In this document: piece by piece, positions 29,038 through 40,926 of the stretch | Numbering within the stretch: position 1 is the first letter of the stretch | Layout of the letters: each line of letters opens with the position of its first letter | Origin: Nymphaea colorata | Lineage: Eukaryota; Streptophyta; Magnoliopsida; Nymphaeales; Nymphaeaceae | Reading direction: 5' to 3' | Length of the DNA: 64,000 bases | Assembly (NCBI RefSeq): GCF_008831285.2 | Contig: NC_045138.2 | Coordinates: forward strand, 36,509,115-36,573,114 | Program-made: the position numbers and the translations under genes | Notes under the pieces: model-generated | Databases searched by the model: none | Told to the model about the DNA's origin: nothing | What the model saw: the letters and a program-made list of their open reading frames with translations, nothing else

Positions 29038-29718
29038 GCTTCGAAACAAAACAAACTGCACTGCGTCAATTCTATCTTCATTTGGTTGTCAATGCCTTTT
29101 GAGTTCTGGGAATGGACCTTGCAAATAAGATGCTGGCACCTTAAGCATTTTGGAGCAAAATTTTTATTCCTCTGAATGTCTCTCATAGTGTCTTGTGGAA
29201 GAAGAGCACAAAACTTCCAATCAAAGGGAAGAGAACAGAAATGGTGCTTTCTGTGACAAAGAAAAACTGTACTCTCTTTGAAAACAAGCCTTTCTGTGGT
29301 TCTTGATACAAGCTAGGATGCTAAACGTTCAGCTTTCCAGTGTTTCGTTTAGAACTCATCCCAGCCCCTGACGTTTTACCATGCCATCTTGAAACTAATG
29401 AAACCTGTAATATCCGGTTAAATAATGGCCTTTTTCTCCAATAGCGTGTGTGTGAGAGAGACAGAGAGAGTCTATCATCTCAACTGTTTGGAATATCATC
29501 CATCTGATGTCACTTAATTTTTTTAAACAGGTACACGTTTATGGCAAGCAAAACTTAATAGACCTCTAAAATCGGCCTTTCCAATGGGAAAATGCGTTGT
29601 GTTCTCACAATCACGACGCACTCACAATTACAATGGAAAACAAGAAAAAGAGAAGGCATTCAAACATCAATAATAAGAACAAGAATGAAACTGCCTTAAA
29701 ACGCTGATCCTACATTCA
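29038..29718 (+). other. NDUFA6 3' UTR and convergent intergenic gap
   Basis: The segment after the NDUFA6 stop is matched, with substitutions, at 36226-36700 in the second duplication unit, so it is ancestral sequence and not an insertion. A GA-rich tract lies at about 29447-29470. No coding sequence is apparent. Confidence 0.7.
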
Positions 29719-32700
29719 TCATTCCAGCAATCCTGCTACCGCAATCTTGTTGCAACTGTTAAGCTGCGCCAGCTGAGATGCCATTGTTCCCTGTAGAAGT
29801 ATATTGTCTGCCTTCAGTCTTTCTGCGAATCCATATGCAGGTTGCTTTGCATTTATATATGCAAAGAGTAGCCGCCGATACGTACCAACCTTCCTGCTGT
29901 ATCCGGCCTGTCTGAACTGCTCGAAGATTTTCTCGGCATTGTGAATATCGCCCTCCTCTGCGTATCTATCTAAGATGGCCAAATAAGTGACGTACTTGGG
30001 CATTGCATGGTGTTGCTGCTGCAGAGCCATCTGGAGGATAGAGTCAGCCCTCCGCACCTCACCCGATTGCAAATAAAGCTTCACAATTGTGTCCAGCGTC
30101 AAGGGCCTCAGCCTGCCACCCTCTTCCAACATGCGCTTCACCAAATGTTTGGCCTTATCATGCAGCTTGTGGTTTGTATAAACCTTAAGTAACGCGGTGC
30201 AGATTCTCTGGGGCAGCTTCCCTCCACAGTCAATCCTCTTTTGAAACACTGCCTCTGCATTCTCTATCTTACCCAGCTTTCCCCATGCTTCAATGGCAAA
30301 TATAAACTCAGCATGTCGTGGATTTCGCTCACAGAGTTTCCAGATTCGGCTAACATCATCAGCTCTGCCAAGGGCAGCGTAGAGAGAAAGTAAACCTATG
30401 CAAGCACTACGTTTAACCTTTGATGGATCTCCTTCCATTTCCTTTAAGACTGCATCTACCTTCTCATAAAACCTGCCTTTGATGTAGTAGCTAGCTATCA
30501 GATATTGGGTATATCCATCAGGAACTATCCCGTCAGATTTCATTTTCTCTACAACTTGTTCCATCCCCTCATAATCACCAACTCTACCTTTTGCATCAAT
30601 CAAGATCTTATAAGTGAAGCCTGTTGGCTCAACATTTTCATTCTCCATCAGCAGTAGAACATCTGCAAATTTCTTTCTGTCAAGTATTTTGTACAGTGCA
30701 AGCAGTTGGTTACATGAAAATGCAGTCAGCGAGAAGCCTTTCTTCTTCATTAATTTAAACAACGCCTCTGCTTTGCTTAACATTTGCATGCTAGTGTAGT
30801 TGGCCAAGAGAGTCCTGTAAACCAATTCAGTTTGCATATTTGGTGGGAATTTTTCAAGGCAAAGTTCAGCAGCATGAATGCCACGAACTTTGGCAACCAA
30901 ATCTAGACGCGAAGCATAGTCTCGGTCAGTGAAAGGTAGGCTACCACTTGCTTCCAACCATTCTGAAAGCTGCAAAACCATGGATCAAATGTAAGAAAAA
31001 GAGCAAATGCTAAAGTTAACTTTCATCTTTTTTTGCTGCAGCAAGCCAATGACAAAGGATAAATCATTTTCTGAAGTCCATGATGATGATACACCAAACT
31101 TAAAGAGAAGGTAGTTGTACGTAATTTGTTTGGCTTCTCCTTTTTGTCTTTTAAGATCAAAGTACAAGCCTTGCCTCACTGGCATTCAAATAGGTGAATT
31201 TATCAAAGCTTGGCCAGCTTTATAGAAAAAGGTAAAAAAGAACAGAAGAAAAGGGAAAGACAGAGATTTGAGGATCAGCTTCAAGCACTATCTGCTGCCA
31301 TGAGTTCAATGTCTCTTTAAACATATGTCAGCACACATACAGACACAATTCATGTTTGCTAGTTTTTTGCCAGTCTCACCTTTTGTCTTCATCGCTCAAG
31401 AAAATAGAAAAAACCTACTGATAGAACAATTTCCTCTCACTTGCAGTAACGAATAGGAACCTTTTTCTTAATCTGCAGAGTGATAATAATGCATGCACTT
31501 TAGCTTCAACTTAGGTGCACAAAGTCTCGAGTAATCAAACAGAGAGATTCCTAAGGGGGTTGATGCAGTTGGTTGGGCTTTGGATGTCAAGAAACAGAGT
31601 TTAAATCCAAGCCTAAACAGGTATTCATCGGGAGGCCAGGGTACAAGCCACGGGGTTTTATGCCAACCTCTTGTCTGCACTTCCAACTGTACCTATTTGC
31701 ATCCTTAAAACTCTTTGAGCTGAATAGTGTCCAATGTACAAGATTAGAGGAACTTGTTATTTGTTAACGTGTTGCTTTATTTCAGTTAACAATTGAACAG
31801 AACTTGTTAATGTATTTCTTCATTTCAGTTAACCATTGAACTACATCTTGAGAATATAATTGCCAGAGAACAACCAATGGATCAGTAGTTTCTGCAATGA
31901 AGATAACAGCAAGTCCTTTGTGTCCATATAGTAACACGTTCATTGAGGCAACTTAGCAAAAATATAAACCTTAAATCTGTTCAATCATAAAATTACTTGT
32001 TTACTACCAGTCTACCAGCAAGCAAGAACTGCATTTTTATTAAGCTTAAGATATGGAATGCAACAAAATGACAAATGTGGAAAACAATTTATTCCTTTAC
32101 CTAATAATATCTATATTGAACACCATATTATTATCAATATTGCTCTCATCAAATGGGGTAGGGCTCACGATTCAAGTCCTCTTGTTCTGCCTAATATAAA
32201 GCTAAAAATAAATCAACAATCATTCCGTGCCCTTCTACAGTTTCATTAAATCGGTTTGGCAGCAAAATCAAAACACCATGACCTGAGAGGACAAGAACAA
32301 AAAAGTTGCTTCATAATTATCCTATCTGTTTCCATTATTGGTTTCGCACTTGTACATACAGAACATCAAAGCCTAAAAGATAAAAACAAGTTGGTAGTCC
32401 ACGAAGGTATTCAAGTGTGATTGCTTCATTACCAATTAGATGCAAGAACATTTCTCAAGTGGAGCCTACAAATGATTGCTCGCACAACCAAGAAAATTAA
32501 CATGAACATCCATGTGCTTTTTCCAATGTGTGCTCACCGTAATCAGTTTCATGTGCCACCATTCAGCTCTCCATTACGCTTCATACAGGAGGGTGTTGCT
32601 ATTGAATTAAAGGAAAGCAGAAAGCTCATAGTAAACATGGTCCCAAATTAACGTGCTATAATATTTTCTCGTTTTTTTTTTAAGAAAACTTCTTCCCTCA

Positions 32701-34406
32701 AGAAGCCTTCCAATAGGATATGATCACCATATAGCTAAATTTGGTGATTGGAGGGTGAGCAATTAATGCTATTCATCAAATCATTATGACATAGAAGTAA
32801 TTAGACCTCCGTATATCTGCAATGACAAACTAATTATTTCATTTGTATTTTGTGGAAATTGAGCATACTAAAATCTTCAAGAAATACCAAGGATGATGCA
32901 AATGATGTTCTAGGAAAATTAAGGAGAAGGTCAACTGAAAAGCCTTATTTCATTCTATTATTCACAGGAAAGAGGGAACAATCAGACACATGCGGAAGTC
33001 CACCTTTTCAGAACACGTGACAAAACTAACGATAAAATAGAAAACTGCTACTTCTACTGAAAGAAGAGCTACCTGCAAAGCCTTTTCATAAAATTTATGA
33101 CTGCGAAGAGTAGCCATGACTATTGAAACAATATCTCGGGTCACAGCATTACCTCCTTCAACCCAATTATCAATTGCATCCTCAACAGATTGAGGCAGAG
33201 TCTGAATGATAACCTGACTCAATGAGGAACTAGTCTTCTCCTGGAAGTCCTTCACTTTGGCACTAAAACCAACTTCAGAATCCGAGGTGTCAATTTCTGC
33301 ATGTTCCCTGGTCAAGTCCTCAGCTGAATCATCTTCTTCTGATAGCTCAGGCTCAGACACCAAATAGTCAACCTCCTCCGGGGCCTCACTTTTATTACCC
33401 TCCACATTCTCAGGAGTCTCAAGCTTTGAGAATGTATCATCTTGGCCTTCTTCATCTCCATTCGCCACTGGCCTTGCCTGTGAAGAAAGGAACTTACCAC
33501 CCATAAAGTATTTGGTGTATACAAGGCGATTAGAGAATCTCTTTGGCAAGGGGTTATCAGCAACAACGAAATGACCGTTTTCATGATTATTTAGGCACCA
33601 AACAGTGCCATTGCTTAAACCGTCCCGTTTGACAAAAAAGTTTCTAGCAGCAAGCATCTGATACCCCAGTCCCCTGGCACAACGACGAGCAAAGTAAACT
33701 AGTTAGTATAAAGTTTACAGTTATCTCTGATTCTCTGCTCGATAAAAAGTCCAATAATCACACCGGCACGTCTATGAAAATAAAATCATATGAAGCATAT
33801 TTAAATATGAAAAATTAAACAGACACAAACAAAGAATAAAAAGATATATCTAAGGTACAACCTTCATCGAACGATAAGCTGGGGGTTCAGACTACGGATT
33901 AATATATCAAAACCGTACACTATAGCATGATCTTCACAACAAAAGGAACCACATGCACAGTGAACAATATAGCAAGGTGTCTGGCTCCCAATCCAAAGGT
34001 TTGTCCTTCCAACATCTACCATTACATGTCTGAGGGAACCTACAAAATCGCTTGTGCTAAACCGTGCTGAGCTCCTCTAACAGAAACCACTTCTACACCG
34101 CAAACAATTCATCAAAATAATTTCTTGATTCACGATGAGACATTGAACGGACATGAAAATCTCGATTCAACTTAGCGAAGCAACCTGGAAAAGCCAATGT
34201 GATCAGATGCTTACGGCAATGAAGGAAAACCAAACAAATGAACGCACCCGAGAGCAGAAACAGGAAATCAACTAAGATCATTTCAACGTATAGATTGAAA
34301 CTTTTAGAAGCCGGAGCATCTTTTGCACGTTTGTGTGTGTGTATGAGAGAGAGAGAGAAAGAGACCTGAGAGGGTTGCTGTTGGTAGCTCTGCGAACTGC
34401 CCACAT
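29719..34406 (-). CDS. Mitochondrial P-class pentatricopeptide repeat protein, copy A (PPR596-like)
   Basis: Exons on the minus strand: 34406-34366, 33673-33073 and 30969-29719, giving 630 residues. The first exon encodes MWAVRRATNSNPLR, which splices in phase 2 to GLGYQMLAARN. This start is chosen because the tiny exon is conserved in both copies and because MWA-RRA is typical of plant homologues; the ATG inside exon 2 is ATA in copy B. The N-terminus is basic (mitochondrial). An acidic linker with EEDDSAED follows, and from about residue 200 come PPR motifs of the P type (TYKILIDAKGRVGDYEGMEQ, AIEAWGKLGKIENAEAVF, TALLKVYTNHKLHDKAK). No E or DYW domain. The best family match I recall is Arabidopsis PPR596 (At1g80270), a mitochondrial RNA-binding protein that affects transcript editing level. 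Intron 2 is 2.1 kb. Confidence 0.92.
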
Positions 34407-34649
34407 GGGGGAAACGCCCACAACAACCTCTCGACGCCGAACCCACGGAGTGGTGCTGCTGTGAAGGGAGCTGAACCGCGTTTCGCTCCAATTCCACTTG
34501 GGCGAGCCTAAGCCGCCGTGTCTGGGAACCGGATTACCCCAAAACGCTCTTGCTTCTTATGCTCAATAAAATGGTATTTCGACCAAATCACTTCCTACAA
34601 ACGAGTTCATACGATGAGCAATGAGATTCACACCCCTCGAGTTATTTTG
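34407..34649. other. 5' region of PPR copy A
   Basis: Upstream and 5' UTR sequence of the minus-strand PPR gene. It matches 47735-47970 upstream of copy B, including TTCCACTTGGGCGAGCCTAA, so the proximal promoter was duplicated with the gene. Confidence 0.6.
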
Positions 34650-35690
34650 ACAAGGTTTGATAAATTATTCTTTAATTTATTTGGATTGGATATGATTGTC
34701 TTTTGGCATCTTTTCTCATATTAAGTCCAACAGGTGAGTCTTTTTTGTGTTCTTAGTAGTGGCATCTGACAACCGAGCATTCTCTTATCACCCTATTCAT
34801 TTGTTCTAAATTTGACATGTCTTCCCTTAGTGTTTGGAATAATTTTATCTCTCACACTTCTTCTTCTCACTTTTGGTGCGACCTGCTTTCTGCCTTTTTC
34901 ATTTTCCTCTGGCTCGCTGACCTCCCTTCATTTACACCATCATCTTGGCCTTTTCCACATTTCTAGGGATTCATTTTTTCTTCTTGCTACCTAACTTCCT
35001 TTGATTCTTCTGTTGCGTTGCTCCCACCTTGGCCCCTTTGGTTCACAAGCCCTTCTTCTCGTGCCATTGCTTTTGTCTGACTTCTTTTCTTGCTAGCCTC
35101 ATTAACACTTTTGACCACTTACAACACATTGACATCAGTTTAGCTAACCAGTGTCTCATCTGTCTCACTGCAGCTTAGTCTCGGGTCCACCTTTTTATTG
35201 TTTGCCATTTCTTCCTGAGTGTTCTTGCCTTTGCATGGCCTTCCCTTGTTAGCAGTCTTCTAAACTCACCCTCTATTCGCCTTTTTTTTCACTTTTCTCC
35301 TTCCCCCCACCTATCTGCTTCATGGGGGTGAGTCAGAAAGTTGTGGCTCATTTTCTTTTGGTGGTGCATTTGAGAGGAGCGCAACAACAGGGTTTTCAAT
35401 AACACTTTCTCATTGCCGGATGTTGTGGCTCGTCTAGTGCAGGGGGATGTCCATTTGCTTTTTGGCTACGGCGTCCTCCTTCGTCTATAGTTGGGTAACT
35501 GTGTTGCACCATCTTCCACTCTCTCTACCTATTCTTTTTTTCGTTGTATTGTTCAATTATCTTGTATGTTCGTATTTTATTTTTATTTTTGCGGTTTGTT
35601 CATGTATTTAGGGGACTTCTTGTCCCCAAATTTTGTTATGAATTTTCATTTTATGAGCACACTCATTAGTCATCCCAGTTAAAAAAGGAA
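34650..35690 (+). mobile_element. Insertion of about 1 kb in unit A, LINE-like 3' end
   Basis: Comparing the two duplication units shows about 1 kb here without counterpart in unit B. It is T- and C-rich on the plus strand. The last 240 bases are homologous to the dispersed repeat at 25019-25270. I see no intact reading frame. A 5'-truncated non-LTR retrotransposon is the likeliest explanation. Ends are approximate and no target-site duplication was found. Confidence 0.5.
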
Positions 35691-36114
35691 AAATGGACTA
35701 ATTGTCATTTTCCTCGGCCTCATTATAGGAACAAAAATCAGTATAGGTTTCGGTTTCCAAATGAATGCTTTTACCGGTTTGTGAAAAGAAGTGAATGGTT
35801 TATTTGATAAGCTGATTCTAACAAAATGGATTCCCTTTTATGTCGAAGAGTAGGACAACTGAAGAACCCAATAGTTTTCCAAAAAAAATTGCAGAATTGG
35901 CTGAATAGAGTTGAATCAGCACCTTCCTTCAATTTGGCAAGTTCAAAGTTCAAATTTTCTCAAAACAATCCAGAAAATTATTTTAAAAAAATCGAAACAG
36001 TTGCCGAAGAAATTAAAAGATGATTTATAAGGTTCAATTACATGGAAAAATATCATTCGTAAATGCATGTAAGTAAGAAGAAAATCTAAGATAATTAAGA
36101 ACATCTAAAAAAGA

Positions 36115-36225
36115 GTGATAGTTAGTATGTAACTGGGCAAAAGGGCCTCGTCAAAGATACAAGCGCGAAAGACCAGGGGACGTCAAAGTTCTTGAAAAAT
36201 TTCTCCAGCACCAACTACTTCCTAG
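36115..36225 (+). pseudogene. Severed 3' fragment of NDUFA6 exon 2
   Basis: The fragment encodes YVTGQKGLVKDTSAKDQ and runs to SSTNYF in one frame, matching the last 36 or so residues of the working gene at 28927-29037. It has no start, no upstream exon and no splice acceptor, and the stop codon is altered so the frame runs on into LVW. Similarity continues into the former 3' UTR up to about 36700. It marks the left breakpoint of duplication unit B. Confidence 0.92.
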
Positions 36226-37013
36226 TTTGGAACGAAAACAAACTGCTTTATTGTGTCAACTTTTATCCTCTTGGTTGCCAATGCTTTCGAATTCTGGGAA
36301 TGGACCTTTGTAAATACGATGCTGGCACCTTGATCATTTTGGAATGATTTGTTGCACTCTGATAGTATTTTGAGGAAGAATATCAGATAACTTCCAATCA
36401 CAGGTAGAGCACAAAATTGTCATGCTGTACTGCTCCACTTTTTAAGTTAATTGACTCAGGAGGAAGAGCCTGCAGTAGGGCCGTTCGGCATAGGTAGAGA
36501 ACAAAAACGGTGCTTTAGTTGCCATTTTTCCTGAGTGTTTCTGTAGTTCTCGCGACAAGCAAGGATGCTAAACGTTCGTTTTTCCAATGTTTCATTAGAA
36601 CTCATCTTATCCCTAGACGAATTTATTATACCATCTTGAAACTATGAATCTGATAATGTCCGGTAGTTAAAGTAATGGAGGTTTTCTTATTGAGCCATTA
36701 GCGTCGCCTCCTTTTGACGAGCTAATCGATGGTCATATGGTCTGCCGTGGATCCCAAACCACCATAACAAGTGCACAGTACCTTCGATACGAGAGAGAAA
36801 GAGACCGTATCATCTCACCTGTTCCGAGGTCAGTTAAAAATCTCAAACAGGTATACATTATGGAAACAAAAGTTAATGGGAGCCCTAAAACCTCAATGGA
36901 AAAAAGCAACGTGTTTTCAAAATTACGATGGAAATTAAAAACAAAAAAAGGCATTCACGCATTAATCATAAGAACCAGCTTTAAACTGCCTTAAGGCGCT
37001 GATCATACAGTTC

Positions 37014-40000
37014 TCATTCCAGCAATTCCGCTACCGCAAACTTGTGGCAGCTGTTAAGTAGCGCCAGCTGAGATGCCATTGCTCCCTGTGGAAGTATATT
37101 ATCGGCCTTCAGTCTTTCTGCAAATCCGTATGCAGGTTCCTTTGCATTAACATAAGCAATGAGGAGCCGCCGATATGCTCCAACTTTGCTCGTGTATCCA
37201 GCCCGCCTTGACTGCTCAAAGATTTTTTCAGCATTGTGAATATCGCCTTTCTCTGCGTATCCACCCAAGATGGCGAAGTAAGTGACGTACATGGGCCTTG
37301 CATTCTTTTGCTGCACAGCCATCTGCAGGACAGAATCAGCCTTCTGCACTTCACCTGACCGCAAATAAAGCTTCACAACTGCATCCAGTGTCAAGGGCAT
37401 CAGTCCGCCACCCTCAACCAACATGCGCTTCACCAATTTTTTGGCTTTATCCAGCAGCTTGTGATTTGTATAAACCTTCAGTAAAGCGGTGCAGATTTTC
37501 TGGGGAAGCTTGCCTCCATGCTCGGTCCTCTTCTCAAACACTGCCTCGGCATTCTCTATCTTACCCAGCTTCCCCCAGGCTTCAATGGCAAAGATAGACT
37601 CTGCCGGTTGTGGATTTGCCCCACACAGTTCCCAGATACGGCTAACATCATCTGATCTGCCAAGGTTGGCATAGAGAGAAAGCAAACCCCTACGCACACC
37701 ACCCCTAACCTTTGACGAATCTCCTTCCATTTCCTTTAGGATTGGATCTACCTTCTCGTGTAACCGGCCTTTGATGTAGTAGCTAGCTAACAGATATTGG
37801 GTATATCCATCAGGAACTAATCCATCAGATTTCATTTTCTCCACAACCTGTTCCATCCCCTCATAATCACCAACCCTTCCTTTTGCATCGATCAAGATCT
37901 TGTAAGTGACCAGTGTAGGCTTGACGTTTTCCTTCTCCATCAGCAGTAGGACATCAGCAAGTTTCTCCCTGTCAAGTATTTTGTACAGCGCAAGTAGTTG
38001 GTTACATGAAAATGCAGTCAAGGGAAAGCCTTTCTTCTGCATTAACTTAAACAATGCCTCCGCTTTCCTTAACATTTGCATGCTAGTGTAATTGGCCAAG
38101 AGAGTCCTGTAAACTAATTCAGTTTGCATGGTTGGTGGAATGCTTTTCAGAAAACGTTTAGCAGCATGAATACCATAAACTTTGGCAACCAAATCCATGC
38201 GAGAAGCATAATCTCGGTCAGTCAAAGGTAAGGTCCCGCTCGCTTCCAACCATTCTGAAAGCTGCAAAACCATGAGATCAAAGGTAAGAGGAACAAACAC
38301 TAAACTTGACTTTCATTTTCGCTGCAGCAAGCCAATGACCAAGAAAAATCATTTTCTGAAGCCAATACGGAGGAACAATATAGAACAAATTCAACAATTT
38401 AGGCAATTAAATTGAATAAAAGAAAAGGTTGGTGATGATTCACTGTACTTTTCACAAAGAGAAGGTACTTGTATGTTATCTTTTTCTATTTCTTCCTTTC
38501 GTCTTTTAAGATCAAATGACAAGCCTTTCCTTGCTGGTATTCAAATAGGTAAATTTATCAAAGCTTGGCGAGCGGATAGAAAAAGAGAAAAAAGAAAAGG
38601 GAAAAGAAAAGAATTTGAGAATCAGAATTAAGCACCATCTGCTATGATTAGTTAAATGTCTCTCAAAACATATGTAAATACATGTACAAACAATTGAAAG
38701 CAAGTATGCTTTTATTTTTGGCCACATAAAAGTCTCTCACCTTTTGTCTTCATCCACTAGAATAGAATCCTACTGCCCAGTTTTAGACATCTCATATGAA
38801 CAATTCCCTCGCTGGTGAAGTAATGAATAGGTAACTTTTTCTTAATCTGTAGCAGTAGAACAGGTATTCTAACTTCAACGTAGGTCCACAAAGAATCAAA
38901 TAACTGGACAAGGAGAGCCCAAGGTGGTTGATGGAGTGGGTTGGGCTTTGGCTATCAGAGAAACATAATCTAATCTCATGGGCACCACCTTCTATGCGAG
39001 CCTAAGCAGACAGATGCAATATGTCCTGGGGGCCAGGACACCAGCCATGCGGTTTTAAACTGACAGGCGTGCAACTAAGTCTGACATGCCAGGCGCGGCT
39101 TCCTGATATTGGAAAGGAAAAGAACTGAACAAGGATAACCATCAAATCACTCCCTAGTCCCTGCCTTTTGTCTGCACTTTCTAATACACCTGTTCTCATC
39201 CTTGACTCTTTCAGCTGATCGGTGTCCAATGTACAAGATTTGAGGGACTTATTAATGTATTTATTGATTTCAGTTAACAACTTAAAAAGATCATGAGCAT
39301 ATAATTGCCAGAGAAAAGAGCTAGTTGATCGGTGGCTTCTAGAGTGAATGTAACAGCAAGTTATTTAACAGCAAGTTATTTATGTCCAAATGTTAACACG
39401 CTCACTCAGGCCACTTGACAAAAACATAACCATGAAAACTGATCACCCTAAACCTACTAGTCTACTGCCAGCACACTGCAAGCAGTGAGTTCTTATTAAG
39501 CTTCAACGGCAAAATCTGGATATTAATCTAATGCCTTACCTATTAATTTATCTGTCCAGGACACCAAATTATCATCATTGCTGCCATCAGCTCTCACTCA
39601 ATGGGTTCAGCCAACCAGATCAAATACTATTGGTCTTTCTAATATAAAGCTAAAATTACAATCAACCATCTTTGAATATCCTTCTAGGGTTTCATTAAAT
39701 TGGTTTCACAACAAACCAAAAACACCACGTGTTTCCGCTCATAAGCTGAGAGGACAAGGACAAAAAAGTTGCTTCATTGACATTCAAGAATATATTAAAA
39801 GAAATTACCAACCTGGGGCCAAAGTATACCTGTTTCTAATATTAGTTTGGTATTTACAAGTAGTGCTATAGAACGTCAAAGCTAGAAGATTAAAGCAAGT
39901 GGTAGTCTATTGCGGTATTCAAGTGTGAGATTGCTGGATTGCAACGATGCAATATCATTTGTTAGGAGGAGCCTACAACAGATCACTTGCATAACCCAGG

Positions 40001-40871
40001 AAAACTAACATGAATATCCATATGCCTTCTGCAGTTTGCGCTTGTTGTAATCAGTTTCATGTGCCACCATATAGCTCTCCTTGAAGGTATTCAAGTGAGA
40101 GACTTTGATAGTTCGATACAATCTCAAGAATATATTAAGGGAAATTACCAACCTGGGGCCCTAACAACTTGTATATCTATTTCTGATATTGGTTCAGTAC
40201 TTCCAAGTAGTACATACAGAAAATCAAAGCCTAGAAGATAACAAGTGGTAGCACTTCTATATGGTATTCAAGTATGAGATCATTTAATTAAGACTTAGAT
40301 GCAATAATGTTTGCCATGAAGAACATACAAGAGATTGCTTGCATAACCAAGGACAATCATCATGAATGTCCACATGCCTTCTCCAGTGTGTGCTCACTGT
40401 TGCACCATATGGCTCTCCTTTAAACACCTTACTACATGCTGTAATATTTTCTCTCTTTTTTTATACTTTTCCCTCAATAAACTTTCTAGTAGGATATGAT
40501 CGCAATAGTGACTGAAGGGTGTTAAAATATAAATCCTTCACCAGCACGTTGAAAAGGAGTCTCTTAGGATTCCACCTCCTTGTAGAATGTGTTAAAATAT
40601 TTAATGTCCTTGTAACATGTGAACAGTCTCCTAGGATTCTATGTTATAGTTAATATCCTTGTTATATGGGAAGTCTCCTAGGATTCTATGTTGTAGTTAA
40701 TATCTTTGTAATATGTGAAGTCTCTTAGGTTTCTATGATGTAATTAATGTCCTTGGAGCTTGTGAAATCTCCTAGGATTCTACGATTGGAGACTCTTAGA
40801 ATTCTGAAAATGAGATTATAAATAGAGGCCGTGCAAACCATTTTGGCTACGGCTTCTTCTCCTCAGTTTCT

Positions 40872-40926
<55 letters not shown>

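Larger units (their letters stand above)
28927..36114. repeat. Segmental direct duplication, unit A
   Basis: This unit is homologous to 36115-48412 over its whole length apart from later insertions. It starts inside NDUFA6 exon 2, continues through the 3' UTR and the minus-strand PPR gene, and ends with a tail (about 35690-36110) that matches about 47990-48410. Unit A has an extra insertion of about 1 kb (34650-35690) that unit B lacks. Confidence 0.88.
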
